From Bacillota bacterium (GTDB taxonomy: Bacteria > Bacillota > Clostridia > Caldicoprobacterales > DTU083), in the NCBI GenBank assembly GCA_029777885.1, contig JAKORJ010000117.1, positions 1 to 54,377 of the forward strand: 54,377 bases of DNA, given 5' to 3'. The notes below the pieces were generated by a model. That model ran no database searches, was not told the origin of the DNA, and saw only the letters and a program-made list of their open reading frames with translations. How positions within the stretch are numbered: position 1 is the stretch's first letter; every line of letters starts with the position of its first letter. A program made the position numbers and the translations under genes. This document shows, piece after piece, positions 17,401-25,458 of this stretch.

Positions 17401-17436
17401 ATCCAGGCTTGCAGGTCGAATTTCTTTTACCAGCTG

Positions 17437-18534
17437 TTACGATGATGAAATTATCCTCTTATCCACTATACCTTTTACGGCCTTGCCGGAATCCAGCTTG
17501 TTTATCTGGATGCTTGTCTCCGGCTGGAACATCAGGGATTCCGTATAGTCCAAGTTGTCCAGGTATGTGCTGATTATATTGGCGGCCACCGAAAGGAGTA
17601 CAGCTTCCCTTTCCGTGAGCCCGTCTGCCTTGCGCCTGTAGAGCGAGAGGACTCCTTTCAGGCTCATGCCGCGTATTATAGGGATCATCGTTATGCCCTT
17701 ATCTTTGGCCAGGTTGTCGGTAGCATCCTCGGGATCCGTGAGATGGCCGGTTATAAGCCTATAGATCTCCGTTTTTTCTTCCAGGGCCGGGTTGCCAAAA
17801 ACCTGTACTTCATCCTTATGATTCACGAATATGCTTGCCCTTTCCGCTTCAAAGAGCTCGCTGACAGCCGTCAGTATTTTATCCATGTTATGGCCCATGC
17901 CTGACTCCAGGTTGAGGCTGCCTGTCATCTCGCACAATAGGATCAGCCTGCTGTTCGTGTCATCTAGGTCACCGACCTCCTGCTCCAGTTCCCTTATGCG
18001 GAAGCTGTCCCTGCAATACCTCCTGACGGCCAGATAGGGCGTGACATACAGCAAGGCTGATGCCAGGACAACATGGATCAGTTTGCCGGTACCTGTGCTC
18101 AAGGACATTTCCAGAAACATTATTTCCTTTCCGGTCACTGCAATGCCCGTGATGCCAAGGCCTGTGAACAACAAGCCGTATATCAGGCCCTTTATTCCAA
18201 AAATGAGATGAAGGGAAAATAGGGATATGAACGGGCAGAAAATAAGGGGACTGTCGAGCCCGCCGGAAAAAAACGCCGCAAGACAAGCTGCCAGGATGTC
18301 TGCCAGGCAAAAAACGAGCCTTGCGCCGCTGCTCATCACGGGTCTATAGAAAAGCATGACAATCGCGTTGAATGCGCCATAGACCGCTATTGCCGCCCAA
18401 TCAAGGTCGGCACTGGGACCTGCCGGTAGCCTGCCTGCGAGCAGCATTGCGCAAAACAGCAATATGAGGGCCCTGTAAGCCAGAAGCACCTTGACGGACA
18501 GCCTCGTGCTGCACCTTGCCTCCTGAAGCTCCAT
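17437..18534 (-). CDS. membrane protein with cytosolic GAF domain
   Basis: 365 residues. Five or six membrane helices cover about residues 15-165. A short coiled segment ('RIRELEQEVGDLDDTNSRL') leads to a GAF-type sensor domain (about 205-340: 'ILTAVSELFEAERASIFVNHKDEVQVFG', 'GMSLKGVLSLYRRKADGLTEREAVLLSVAANIISTYLD'). The design looks like a membrane sensor, but no histidine kinase, GGDEF, phosphatase or other output domain follows. The start has GGAGG 9 bases upstream. It is divergent from the exported-protein gene at 18.8 kb. The ligand and target are unknown. Confidence 0.8.
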   Translation of the reverse strand: MELQEARCSTRLSVKVLLAYRALILLFCAMLLAGRLPAGPSADLDWAAIAVYGAFNAIVMLFYRPVMSSGARLVFCLADILAACLAAFFSGGLDSPLIFCPFISLFSLHLIFGIKGLIYGLLFTGLGITGIAVTGKEIMFLEMSLSTGTGKLIHVVLASALLYVTPYLAVRRYCRDSFRIRELEQEVGDLDDTNSRLILLCEMTGSLNLESGMGHNMDKILTAVSELFEAERASIFVNHKDEVQVFGNPALEEKTEIYRLITGHLTDPEDATDNLAKDKGITMIPIIRGMSLKGVLSLYRRKADGLTEREAVLLSVAANIISTYLDNLDYTESLMFQPETSIQINKLDSGKAVKGIVDKRIISSS

Positions 18535-18726
18535 TTGTCGTTCCTCCGCCTGCGTATGGATCGGGTTTTTCCAGAGCGTTTTGCACTCATCCCTATTTCT
18601 TCTCCAGCTTTACATATACCTTTATTTCCCAGCGTATTACCCATAATTTTCAATTTACACCATTATATAATAAATTATAAAATTCGACTTAACTTACAAA
18701 AAACAGGCGCTCCAGGCCATATAATC

Positions 18727-18755
18727 TTGTCCTTTTAATATGCGTGTGGTAAACT
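18727..18755 (+). promoter_or_regulatory. candidate sigma-A promoter for the exported-protein gene
   Basis: TTGTCC (18727-18732), 17-base spacer, TAAACT (18750-18755). It lies 43 bases before the ATG at 18798. The surrounding 263-bp divergent gap (18535-18797) is AT-rich and holds no gene. Confidence 0.35.
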
Positions 18756-18797
18756 TATATTATTGTATATCCTTTTTATATGGCTGGGGGGTTTGCC

Positions 18798-20135
18798 ATG
18801 ATCAGAAAGTGCATTGCGCTTCTGCTTGCAGCAGTCGTGTTGGCTGTACCTGTAAAGGCAGGAGCATTTTCACTGCCTGTTTTGAAAGTTTCCGGATACA
18901 GTGCAGTAGTTTTGAATGAGGACCCAGATGCCCAGCTTGTCGCATTTGAGGTAGATGTAGATATCCGGCAAGAAGATCCGGCAGTGGCCGGATCCATGAT
19001 CGTCAGAAACACCAATACTGAAAAAGCGACCGAGATCCTGATAGCCATACCGCAAAAGCTGGACAACGACAGCATTGATGTCAACGATATCCGCGTGACA
19101 GTGGACGGAAAAAGACAAAGCCTTAGGACCAGAAGAAACAACATCAAGGCGGAGGACACACCCATAACCGACCTGCCATCAAACTGGTCGGTCCTGACCT
19201 TAAAGCTTGAACCCGGAGAATACAAGCTGATCGAAATCAGTTACAGCGTTGAGTATCCTGTCGAGCAGAACGGTACCAGGATCATATACATGCCCATCGG
19301 TTATCTCAAATACTGGCCAGGACCCATGCAAAACGCAAGGCTGACGGTGCGTTTTTCCCCGGCAGGGCCCTATGTGTTTGAGCCCAACCCTTCAGTCCTG
19401 CCTTCAAGATATGACGATACCAGCATAACCTGGCAGTATGGCCCTGATTCTAGCATACCTGACTATATAAGGCTGTATTACAGGCCTATAGAGCAAATAA
19501 CCCCGACCTATATATCCAGGCAGGCTCCCGGCGATAAAAACATAAAGGCTATCCTCGATGCATATTCAAGCAAAGCTTATGACAAATGTATCAGGCTGAT
19601 TGATGACCTGATCAGTGCCCAAAGTGGTCTCACCCTTGAAAATGAGCTGCTCTTTCTGAAAGCCATGGCCCTGAAGGAGTTGTACCGGACAGATAAGGTC
19701 ATGGAGATATACGACCGACTTGAAGGTCATCCGATGTTCGGCGAGCTTGAAAGCGCCGCCAGGAACAAGATCGTGTATGAGAAGTACCACTACATGAAGC
19801 AAGGCGCTGCTTCGGATACTGACATATATAATTACCTTGACAACGCCAAAGAATATGTTGTGAACAATACGGTCTTCCTGAACTGGCTGGACGCGGAGCT
19901 GGCCAAGCTGCCCCCTCCCGCGACGCCGGAGCCTTCTCCGACAGTTACTCCGGAGCCCGAGGAAACGGAACCGCCTTCGGATGAAAAAGATGACGACCTT
20001 GTTACATCTATCCGGATTTGGGGTATAGATGTCCCTGTTGAAGTCATATTCATCGGGATATTGCTGCTCATAATACTGATACCGTATTTGATCGGAAAGA
20101 GCAGGCGCAAGAGACGCAGATACATTTTCAGATAG
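18798..20135 (+). CDS. exported, C-terminally membrane-anchored hypothetical protein
   Basis: 445 residues. A signal peptide (about 1-22, 'CIALLLAAVVLAVPVKAGA') precedes a beta-rich region (25-225) with two Ig-like-looking parts. A helical, TPR-like region follows (about 235-355: 'AYDKCIRLIDDLISAQSGLTLENELLFLKAMALKEL'). Next is a Pro/Glu/Thr stalk (about 365-400), then one membrane helix ('VPVEVIFIGILLLIILIPYLIG') and a Lys/Arg-rich tail. This is a type-I topology with the bulk outside the cell. I do not recognise a named family. The ATG at 18798 is chosen for the GGGGGG just upstream. It may be cotranscribed with the lipid kinase 18 bp downstream. Confidence 0.75.
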   Translation: MIRKCIALLLAAVVLAVPVKAGAFSLPVLKVSGYSAVVLNEDPDAQLVAFEVDVDIRQEDPAVAGSMIVRNTNTEKATEILIAIPQKLDNDSIDVNDIRVTVDGKRQSLRTRRNNIKAEDTPITDLPSNWSVLTLKLEPGEYKLIEISYSVEYPVEQNGTRIIYMPIGYLKYWPGPMQNARLTVRFSPAGPYVFEPNPSVLPSRYDDTSITWQYGPDSSIPDYIRLYYRPIEQITPTYISRQAPGDKNIKAILDAYSSKAYDKCIRLIDDLISAQSGLTLENELLFLKAMALKELYRTDKVMEIYDRLEGHPMFGELESAARNKIVYEKYHYMKQGAASDTDIYNYLDNAKEYVVNNTVFLNWLDAELAKLPPPATPEPSPTVTPEPEETEPPSDEKDDDLVTSIRIWGIDVPVEVIFIGILLLIILIPYLIGKSRRKRRRYIFR

Positions 20136-20153
20136 GAATCGGGAGAGTGAAAT

Positions 20154-21050
20154 ATGAAGCTTTTATTCATACTGAACCCTGTCGCGGGCAAAAAGCAGAC
20201 CAGGGACTCTGTGCCTATAATCAAGGAGTTTTGCAGGAAGAGGAGCATAGCCTGTGACATAGTGGAATCCAGGTCTCCGGGAGATGCCACCCTCATAGCC
20301 AGGGAAAATGCGCCGTCCTATGACGGTATAGTAGCGATCGGAGGCGATGGCACGGTATTAGAGGTTGCAAACGGCCTTTTCGGGACCGGTGTGCCCCTAG
20401 GGATATTGCCCCTTGGCAGCGGTAACGATTTTGCCAGGGCGCTCAACATACCCGTCGGTATCCAGAATATCAGCGAAGCCCTTAAGATCATTGCCGACAT
20501 GTCTCCCGTGCAGGTAGATGCTGCCAGGTTCAACGATCGGATCTACCTCAATGTAGCGAGTGTAGGCTTTGACGCTGAGATCGTCCGCGACCTGCCCAGG
20601 GTAAGGCGATTCATAAGGAGTAGCGCAGCTTATCCTGTTTCTGTATTCGTAAAGTTCCTGACCTATAAACCGAAGGATGCCACGCTCATTATAGACGGAC
20701 AGGAGCTCAAGGCCAGGGTGTTTCTCGCAGCCATCTGCAACGGGACCTGCTACGGCGGCGGTATGAGGGTCAACCCCGAAGGGTCTGTGAGTGACGGATA
20801 CCTGGACCTTATCCTGATCAGGCCTGTTCCAAGATACAAGGTACCCCTTTTGCTGAGCAGATTTATCAAGGGACAGCATCTGAGCCTGCCCTATGTCAGC
20901 ACTTACAGGTGCAAAGAGATCGAGATAGTATCCAATGAATCCCTCGTTGTGAACGTTGATGGCGAATGCGCCGCAACCACACCCATATGCTTTAGTTCTG
21001 CGCCCTTATCCATAAAGGTATTTGGCGCATTGAAACAGGAGGAAAAATGA
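20154..21050 (+). CDS. diacylglycerol kinase family lipid kinase (YegS/DgkB type)
   Basis: 298 residues. The catalytic domain starts at residue 1 with 'LLFILNPVAGKKQ', followed by 'YDGIVAIGGDGTVLEVANGL' (the nucleotide-binding GGDGT) and 'PLGILPLGSGNDFARAL'. The second domain carries 'NVASVGFDAEIVRDL', 'CNGTCYGGGMRVNPEGSVSDGYLDLILI' and 'VNVDGE'. Enzymes of this family phosphorylate diacylglycerol or related lipids using ATP at the membrane surface; the exact lipid cannot be told from sequence. The ribosome binding site is GGGAGAG. The stop overlaps the next start by 4 bp (ATGA). Confidence 0.93.
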   Translation: MKLLFILNPVAGKKQTRDSVPIIKEFCRKRSIACDIVESRSPGDATLIARENAPSYDGIVAIGGDGTVLEVANGLFGTGVPLGILPLGSGNDFARALNIPVGIQNISEALKIIADMSPVQVDAARFNDRIYLNVASVGFDAEIVRDLPRVRRFIRSSAAYPVSVFVKFLTYKPKDATLIIDGQELKARVFLAAICNGTCYGGGMRVNPEGSVSDGYLDLILIRPVPRYKVPLLLSRFIKGQHLSLPYVSTYRCKEIEIVSNESLVVNVDGECAATTPICFSSAPLSIKVFGALKQEEK

Positions 21051-21553
21051 GTCAGGTAATTGAATCGATTAATGGATATTCGACTGAACTGGTACTTGTT
21101 TCGATGGTTGTTGCCCTGGTTTCGATAATAGCAGTTATCGCCAACTATATTCGTACAAGCAAACTGCTCAAAAAATACAAGAAGCTCATGCGCGGTGCAG
21201 ACAGCAAAAACCTGGAGGCCATGCTGCTCACCCACCTGGAGACGGTCCAGCAGAGTATGAACAGGATGGCGGCTATTGAAGAGGAGCTTAAAATCCAGAG
21301 CGCGCGCCTGAAGAACTGCGTGCAAAATATAGGCATCGTGAGGTACAATGCGTTCGACAACATGGGAGGGGACCAAAGCTTTTCAGTCGCCATGCTCGAT
21401 GACAGGGGGGATGGGTTCGTGATCACGAGCCTGTACGGCAGGAACACATCCACTACCTTTGCAAAGCCCATCAAGGCAAGGCAGTCCACATATCCCCTCA
21501 CTGACGAGGAGAAGGAAGCGATAGAACGGTCGTACATGCCGAAAAACGCATAA
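21047..21553 (+). CDS. DUF4446 family membrane protein
   Basis: 168 residues. One N-terminal membrane helix ('LVLVSMVVALVSIIAVIANYI') is followed by a helical, coiled-coil-like segment (about 40-95). A conserved core follows: 'NIGIVRYNAFDNMGGDQSFSVAMLDDRGDGFVITSLYGR' and 'PIKARQSTYPLTDEEKEAI'. This core is diagnostic of DUF4446, which is common near the parAB locus of Clostridia and has no assigned function. It is translationally coupled to the lipid kinase. Confidence 0.93.
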   Translation: MSQVIESINGYSTELVLVSMVVALVSIIAVIANYIRTSKLLKKYKKLMRGADSKNLEAMLLTHLETVQQSMNRMAAIEEELKIQSARLKNCVQNIGIVRYNAFDNMGGDQSFSVAMLDDRGDGFVITSLYGRNTSTTFAKPIKARQSTYPLTDEEKEAIERSYMPKNA

Positions 21554-21557
21554 AAAC

Positions 21558-21597
21558 AACACCTTACCGGCACAATAAGCCCGGGAGGTGTTTTTTT
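21558..21597 (+). terminator. intrinsic terminator overlapping the next gene's ribosome binding site
   Basis: AACACCT (21558-21564) pairs with AGGTGTT (21586-21592) and CCGG (21567-21570) with CCGG (21581-21584), followed by a run of T to 21597. The right arm includes GGGAGGTG, which is the ribosome binding site of the YkuS-like gene starting at 21599. Confidence 0.7.
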
Positions 21598-21598
21598 A

Positions 21599-21883
21599 AT
21601 GAAAAAAATAGCAATCGACAAGGGCCTGGACCACCTCAAGCAAGAGCTCCAAAAGCGGGGCTACATGGTGGAGGCAGCCGATGAGATCACTGGCGGTATA
21701 TCTGCATATATATACAACGACGCGACTCCGGATGGAGATAAAGCCGAAAATAGCGCTCTCAGAAAAATAGTGACAGCTGCCGACAAGGCCGAATCAGGCT
21801 ACCTGCTCATCAGAGCCGGTGACAAGAATGTCGATGAAATAGTAGATATTATCGAGCAAAGGCTGTACAGCCCCTTATTTTAG
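21599..21883 (+). CDS. YkuS / UPF0180 family protein
   Basis: 94 residues: 'KKIAIDKGLDHLKQELQKRGYMVE...' at the start, then an alpha/beta domain with 'KIVTAADKAESGYLLIRAGDKNVDEIVDIIEQRLYSPLF'. The N-terminal 'GLxxLKxxLxxxGYxV' and C-terminal 'AgnkspeEIvxxie' patterns match the small UPF0180 (YkuS) proteins of Firmicutes, whose role is unknown. The ribosome binding site (GGAGGTG, 8 bases before ATG) lies inside the terminator hairpin of the preceding operon. The stop codon overlaps that of the convergent yyaC gene by 3 bases. Confidence 0.8.
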   Translation: MKKIAIDKGLDHLKQELQKRGYMVEAADEITGGISAYIYNDATPDGDKAENSALRKIVTAADKAESGYLLIRAGDKNVDEIVDIIEQRLYSPLF

Positions 21884-22479
21884 ATTAAGTCACCGCTTCG
21901 CATATTTTGCTGGTCTTCGGCCTTACTTACGAATTTCCATATGTTGAAGTGGATGCCGCTGCTGATGGTATCAGCCATGCGCATGACCAGGCTGAGCCTT
22001 GTATTCTGCAGGATCAGGTATTCCATGAACCCACTTATGTTCACAACGCCTACTATATGTATATGGCCGACCTCGGGCAGGCTTTTATTTACCCCAGCCC
22101 CAGGCTTTAAGGGGCCCTTGCCGATATTTATCCTCCCGACCCTGTCCGTTTTACCAAGACAGGCATCAATGGCAATTATGAAAGGCCTGTCGTGCTTTGC
22201 CTTGATTTGTTCCAGCACTTCACACAAATTTTTGGCATGCACGGGGTTGTCCAGGGTACCGTACACATATACATTGGAATACTGTATCAGTTTCAGCTTA
22301 TAGCCTACCAGGGGACCCAGGCAGTCACCCGTGGACCTGTCAGTTCCGATGCATAAAATCACTATATCATTGTACAGACGGCTGTAGCATTCCCTGAATA
22401 TGGACTCAAACCCTCTGCTGAAAAGGGTCAGTGCGTGCTCGTCATTCACATCGATCGAAATCTTGTTTGCGCTGTCCAT
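21880..22479 (-). CDS. yyaC: spore protease-like protein YyaC (DUF1256)
   Basis: 199 residues. The conserved core 'IVILCIGTDRSTGDCLGPLVGYKL' near residue 40 and 'HAKNLCEVLEQI', 'PFIIAIDACLGKTDRVGRINIGKGPLKPGAGVNKSLPEVG' match YyaC. The family shares a fold with GPR (germination protease) and hydrogenase-maturation proteases. YyaC is a forespore protein in Bacillus subtilis. Its presence supports an endospore-forming host. The start is supported by CAGGAGG. A sigma-F-like promoter can be drawn 29-65 bases upstream. It shares stop-codon bases with the convergent YkuS-like gene. Confidence 0.93.
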   Translation of the reverse strand: MDSANKISIDVNDEHALTLFSRGFESIFRECYSRLYNDIVILCIGTDRSTGDCLGPLVGYKLKLIQYSNVYVYGTLDNPVHAKNLCEVLEQIKAKHDRPFIIAIDACLGKTDRVGRINIGKGPLKPGAGVNKSLPEVGHIHIVGVVNISGFMEYLILQNTRLSLVMRMADTISSGIHFNIWKFVSKAEDQQNMRSGDLI

Positions 22480-22514
22480 ATATACCTCCTGCAGCCAGGA
22501 TACTCAATGGGTTA

Positions 22515-22544
22515 TAGTTTGCCCCCGATATGGCAAATTTATGC
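22515..22544 (-). promoter_or_regulatory. candidate forespore (sigma-F type) promoter of yyaC
   Basis: On the minus strand GCATA (-35; plus 22540-22544) is followed by a 15-base spacer and GGGCAAACTA (-10; plus 22515-22524). The Bacillus sigma-F consensus as I recall it is GYWTA-N15-GGNRANAMTD; only the R position disagrees. The ATG of yyaC is about 35 bases downstream. Confidence 0.45.
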
Positions 22545-22706
22545 AGGTATTGCCTGTGCTCCATTAGTATCCTATGAGGCTGTCAAGCCCATTTATGCCT
22601 GGCCTGCAAGAAATGAACTTGCTATGGGCAACTGAGGGCCTAAAGAAGGATTTTAAGCTGTCCTTAACGAATTAAACATTAATCTGACATGTCCAGGAGA
22701 ATATAT

Positions 22707-23846
22707 ATGAGATTTGTAAAGTTATTGGTTATTATACTGGTGATCGCTGCCCTGGGGGCAGTTTCATATTTTATGCTGGGCGGCAGAAATAAGACCCAAG
22801 CCTATGTTCTGGCCCAGGTATCCACTGCCAGGCCTGTGCCTTTCGGCGAAGATGAGGACATCCATTTTTTCAGCGAAGGGTTCATCATAACAGGCCCCCA
22901 ATCCCGCTTTTACAACTACAGCGGAAGCGAGATAAGCAAGCCCTTTACCCACGATGACCTCCTGTATGAAAATGGCGGGATCGATATAGCGCTGCACACG
23001 GAAAATTACCTGATAACTGGGTCAGGTCATATATACAGTACCTTGTCCGTGCCCTTCAAGCGCATATACGACAATCCCGAAAACCATTCGATAGCAGGCG
23101 CCCGGGAGGGAGCTGACTTCCTGCTGATACTGCTGGCCAGGGATGAGTACGATGTTGAGCCTTATATACTGGTGAATGGCAGCTCCTTTCTCCTGTCCCT
23201 TGATGGCAGGGGCAATACCAAGTACGCGGCATCGGCGGTGACCAAAGGGGCAAAAAGTCTTTCCCTGCTTTGCTACAGCCTGGATACACCTGTGCCCGCG
23301 ACCCGGGTGTTCCATTATAAAAACAGGAACGAGCTGTTCGGCGTTATTTCTGAAAAGGACCGTCTCTTGTACGATATATACATGCAGGAAGACTATATAA
23401 TTTTAATAGGAACGAACAGCATTATATGCTACAATATATATGGAGACAGACTGTGGGAAGTGGAGAACACCTATAAATCCTCATATGAATCAGTATATGC
23501 CGAGGATGGCCTGCTTTTATATTTTCAAGACAGCCTGATATCCGATTCACAAAGCGGAAATGCGATTTTAGTCAGCAGAGCAGGCCAATACAAGCTCCTC
23601 GAATTCCCCTCCCATTTGAGCAGCCTGACTGCCCACAGGACAGGATTTGCCGGAGTGGAATACGGGAATACCCTTGTTTTCATTGATGAGAACGGGAAAG
23701 TACGGGAGAGACACAAGCTGACAAAGCAGGTCGTCAATGTGTGCAAATCCCCATACCGTGAAGATATGTTCTTTGCCAGAACAGCTGACAACACATTGGC
23801 TATTTATTCATACGAACGAAAGGATGAACAAAGTGAACGTAATTGA
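22707..23846 (+). CDS. membrane-anchored propeller-like protein (DUF5711-like)
   Basis: 379 residues. One N-terminal membrane helix ('LVIILVIAALGAVSYFMLGG') precedes about 340 extracytoplasmic residues made of repeating beta segments ('HFFSEGFIITGPQSRFYNYSG', 'DYIILIGTNSIICYNIYGDRLWEVEN', 'TLVFIDENGKVRERHKL', 'NTLAIYSYE'), as in WD/PQQ-type propellers. It resembles DUF5711 proteins found next to CvpA-type genes in Clostridia. The ATG at 22707 has CAGGAG upstream. It overlaps the next gene by about 14 bp, so the two are probably coupled. The function is unknown. Confidence 0.75.
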   Translation: MRFVKLLVIILVIAALGAVSYFMLGGRNKTQAYVLAQVSTARPVPFGEDEDIHFFSEGFIITGPQSRFYNYSGSEISKPFTHDDLLYENGGIDIALHTENYLITGSGHIYSTLSVPFKRIYDNPENHSIAGAREGADFLLILLARDEYDVEPYILVNGSSFLLSLDGRGNTKYAASAVTKGAKSLSLLCYSLDTPVPATRVFHYKNRNELFGVISEKDRLLYDIYMQEDYIILIGTNSIICYNIYGDRLWEVENTYKSSYESVYAEDGLLLYFQDSLISDSQSGNAILVSRAGQYKLLEFPSHLSSLTAHRTGFAGVEYGNTLVFIDENGKVRERHKLTKQVVNVCKSPYREDMFFARTADNTLAIYSYERKDEQSERN

Positions 23847-24522
23847 TCTTTTCATACTTTTAATAATGGCAGTATTCACTGTTATTGGCTCATATAACGG
23901 CGCAGTCCTGTCAGCCTTGAATGGTATCTCATTTGTGGTCTCATGGCTGCTCAGCCTGCTCTTTTATCCGCTGATATCCAGGCTGTTGATGAAAATAATA
24001 CCTAACTTCCTTATGGTCATCAGCCATTATGCCGACGGGTCCTCCAGGATACCCGATATCAACAGCGTGAACATGCCTGTATCAAGCTTCTCGTCCGCCC
24101 AGATCAAGCAGATAGTCAACCAGGCCCAGATACCCAATCCCTTCGGCCGCATCCTGATTTCATCGTTTGACTCTGCCGGCGGGTCCATGACCCTGGCCGA
24201 GTATTTTGATACTACCGTTGCCATCGTCATCATAAATATTGTGAGCTTTCTCCTCTTGTTTTTGGCATTAAAGCTGCTGCTGACCATTGGGATATCCGTT
24301 TTCAAGACGGTAAAGGACATACCGATCCTGGCCAAATACGACAGCCTTGTCGGTGCCGGTATCGGAGTGATAAGGGGCTTTTTTGTGGCCCATTTCCTCT
24401 TTGTCCTCGTGCCCATCATGATAACCATAGCACCGATTGACCTGATAACCGAGATGATGGATTCCTCCTTGCTGTCCGGAATTTTCTATAAGGCTAATAT
24501 GTTCACACTGTTCATAAGGTAA
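23833..24522 (+). CDS. CvpA family membrane protein
   Basis: About 229 residues. Four or five membrane helices: 'VIDLFILLIMAVFTVIGSYNGAVLSALNGISFVVSWLLSLLFYP' at the start, a soluble loop (about 60-125), then 'TVAIVIINIVSFLLLFLALKLLL' and 'VGAGIGVIRGFFVAHFLFVLVPIMI'. The 'GAxxGxxRG' near the end is typical of CvpA/YshB proteins. GTG at 23833 has AAAGGA 8 bases upstream; an ATG at 23824 in the same frame is the alternative but has no spacing for a ribosome binding site. It ends just before two parS sites. Confidence 0.8.
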   Translation: MNVIDLFILLIMAVFTVIGSYNGAVLSALNGISFVVSWLLSLLFYPLISRLLMKIIPNFLMVISHYADGSSRIPDINSVNMPVSSFSSAQIKQIVNQAQIPNPFGRILISSFDSAGGSMTLAEYFDTTVAIVIINIVSFLLLFLALKLLLTIGISVFKTVKDIPILAKYDSLVGAGIGVIRGFFVAHFLFVLVPIMITIAPIDLITEMMDSSLLSGIFYKANMFTLFIR

Positions 24523-24554
24523 AGGATCAATCCAAAATTTATATGAATAAAAAA

Positions 24555-24570
24555 TGTTTCACGTGAAACA
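24555..24570. promoter_or_regulatory. parS: parS centromere-like site 1
   Basis: TGTTTCACGTGAAACA, a perfect 16-bp match to the canonical Firmicutes parS, bound by ParB. It lies downstream of parB in the gap between the convergent cvpA and parB genes. Confidence 0.97.
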
Positions 24571-24579
24571 CTAGGATTT

Positions 24580-24595
24580 TGTTTCACGTGAAACA
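24580..24595. promoter_or_regulatory. parS: parS centromere-like site 2
   Basis: A second perfect TGTTTCACGTGAAACA, 9 bp from the first and 2 bp from the parB stop codon. The flanking AAAA (left) and TTTT (right) make the pair a large inverted repeat that could also act as a bidirectional terminator. Confidence 0.97.
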
Positions 24596-24597
24596 TT

Positions 24598-25458
24598 TTA
24601 ATTTTTGCCCGTCAATTTTTCCAGGATCCTTTCAAGATCATCATCGCCGTAATACTCTATTTCAATGATCCCCTTCTTTTTCCCGGGGTTTATTTGCACC
24701 CGGGTTCCTAGGGCTTCCTCCAGGTTCATCTCTAGTTCCATAAGGTACACCGGCTTTTCGGGTTTAGATTTCTTCTGTGTCTTTTTTTGCCCTATTATTT
24801 TCTTGATAAGTTGCTCAGTTTCCCGGACGTTCAGTCCTCTTTCTAGTACACGCTGCGCGACCTGGTCCCTGAGTTTCGGATCGCTTATCCCCAGCAAAGC
24901 TCGTGCATGGCCCTCAGTCAGTTTGCCGCTGATCAGATGGTCCTGAATTTGTGGAGACAGGTTCAACAGCCTCAAGGTGTTGGCTATGGCTGGCCTGCTG
25001 CGGCCCAGCCGGTCTGCGACCTCCTCCTGGGTCAGCTTGTATTGCTCGATCAGGAGCTTTATGCCCTGGGCCTCTTCTATTGGGTTGAGGTCCTCCCGCT
25101 GCAGGTTCTCTATGAGGGCTACCTCTATTATCTCCTTTTCGGATAGATCCATTATGACCGCAGGAATTTCAGAGAGGCCTGCAGCCCTGGCGGCCCTCCA
25201 CCTCCGCTCGCCAGCTATGATCATGTACCTGTCGCCCTGCCTCTTTACCGCTATGGGCTGTACTATGCCATGCTGCTTTATAGATCCGGCCAGCTCCTGA
25301 ATCTTCTGCTCATCGAAAATCTTTCTCGGCTGGTATGGATTCGGGTCTATGGCCGTTATCTTTATTTTTTTGACACCGGACCTTTCATCATCAGCCTTCG
25401 GGTCGGCCCCGTAGCTTTCAAACAGCGCATCAAGTCCCCTGCCCAAACCTTTTTTCAT
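24598..25458 (-). CDS. parB: chromosome-partitioning protein ParB (Spo0J)
   Basis: 286 residues. It starts with 'KKGLGRGLDALF', the conserved ParA-activating N-terminal segment. The CTPase/ParB core follows with 'PNPYQPRKIFDEQKIQELAGSIK', 'YMIIAGERRWRAARAAG' (GERR box) and 'ALIENLQREDLNPIEEAQG'. The helix-turn-helix 'LTQEEVADRLGRSRPAIANTLRLLNL' reads parS. The C-terminal dimerisation region ends 'DDLERILEKLTGKN'. It loads and slides on DNA from parS as a CTP-dependent clamp. The start overlaps the parA stop by one base (TGATG). Confidence 0.97.
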   Translation of the reverse strand: MKKGLGRGLDALFESYGADPKADDERSGVKKIKITAIDPNPYQPRKIFDEQKIQELAGSIKQHGIVQPIAVKRQGDRYMIIAGERRWRAARAAGLSEIPAVIMDLSEKEIIEVALIENLQREDLNPIEEAQGIKLLIEQYKLTQEEVADRLGRSRPAIANTLRLLNLSPQIQDHLISGKLTEGHARALLGISDPKLRDQVAQRVLERGLNVRETEQLIKKIIGQKKTQKKSKPEKPVYLMELEMNLEEALGTRVQINPGKKKGIIEIEYYGDDDLERILEKLTGKN

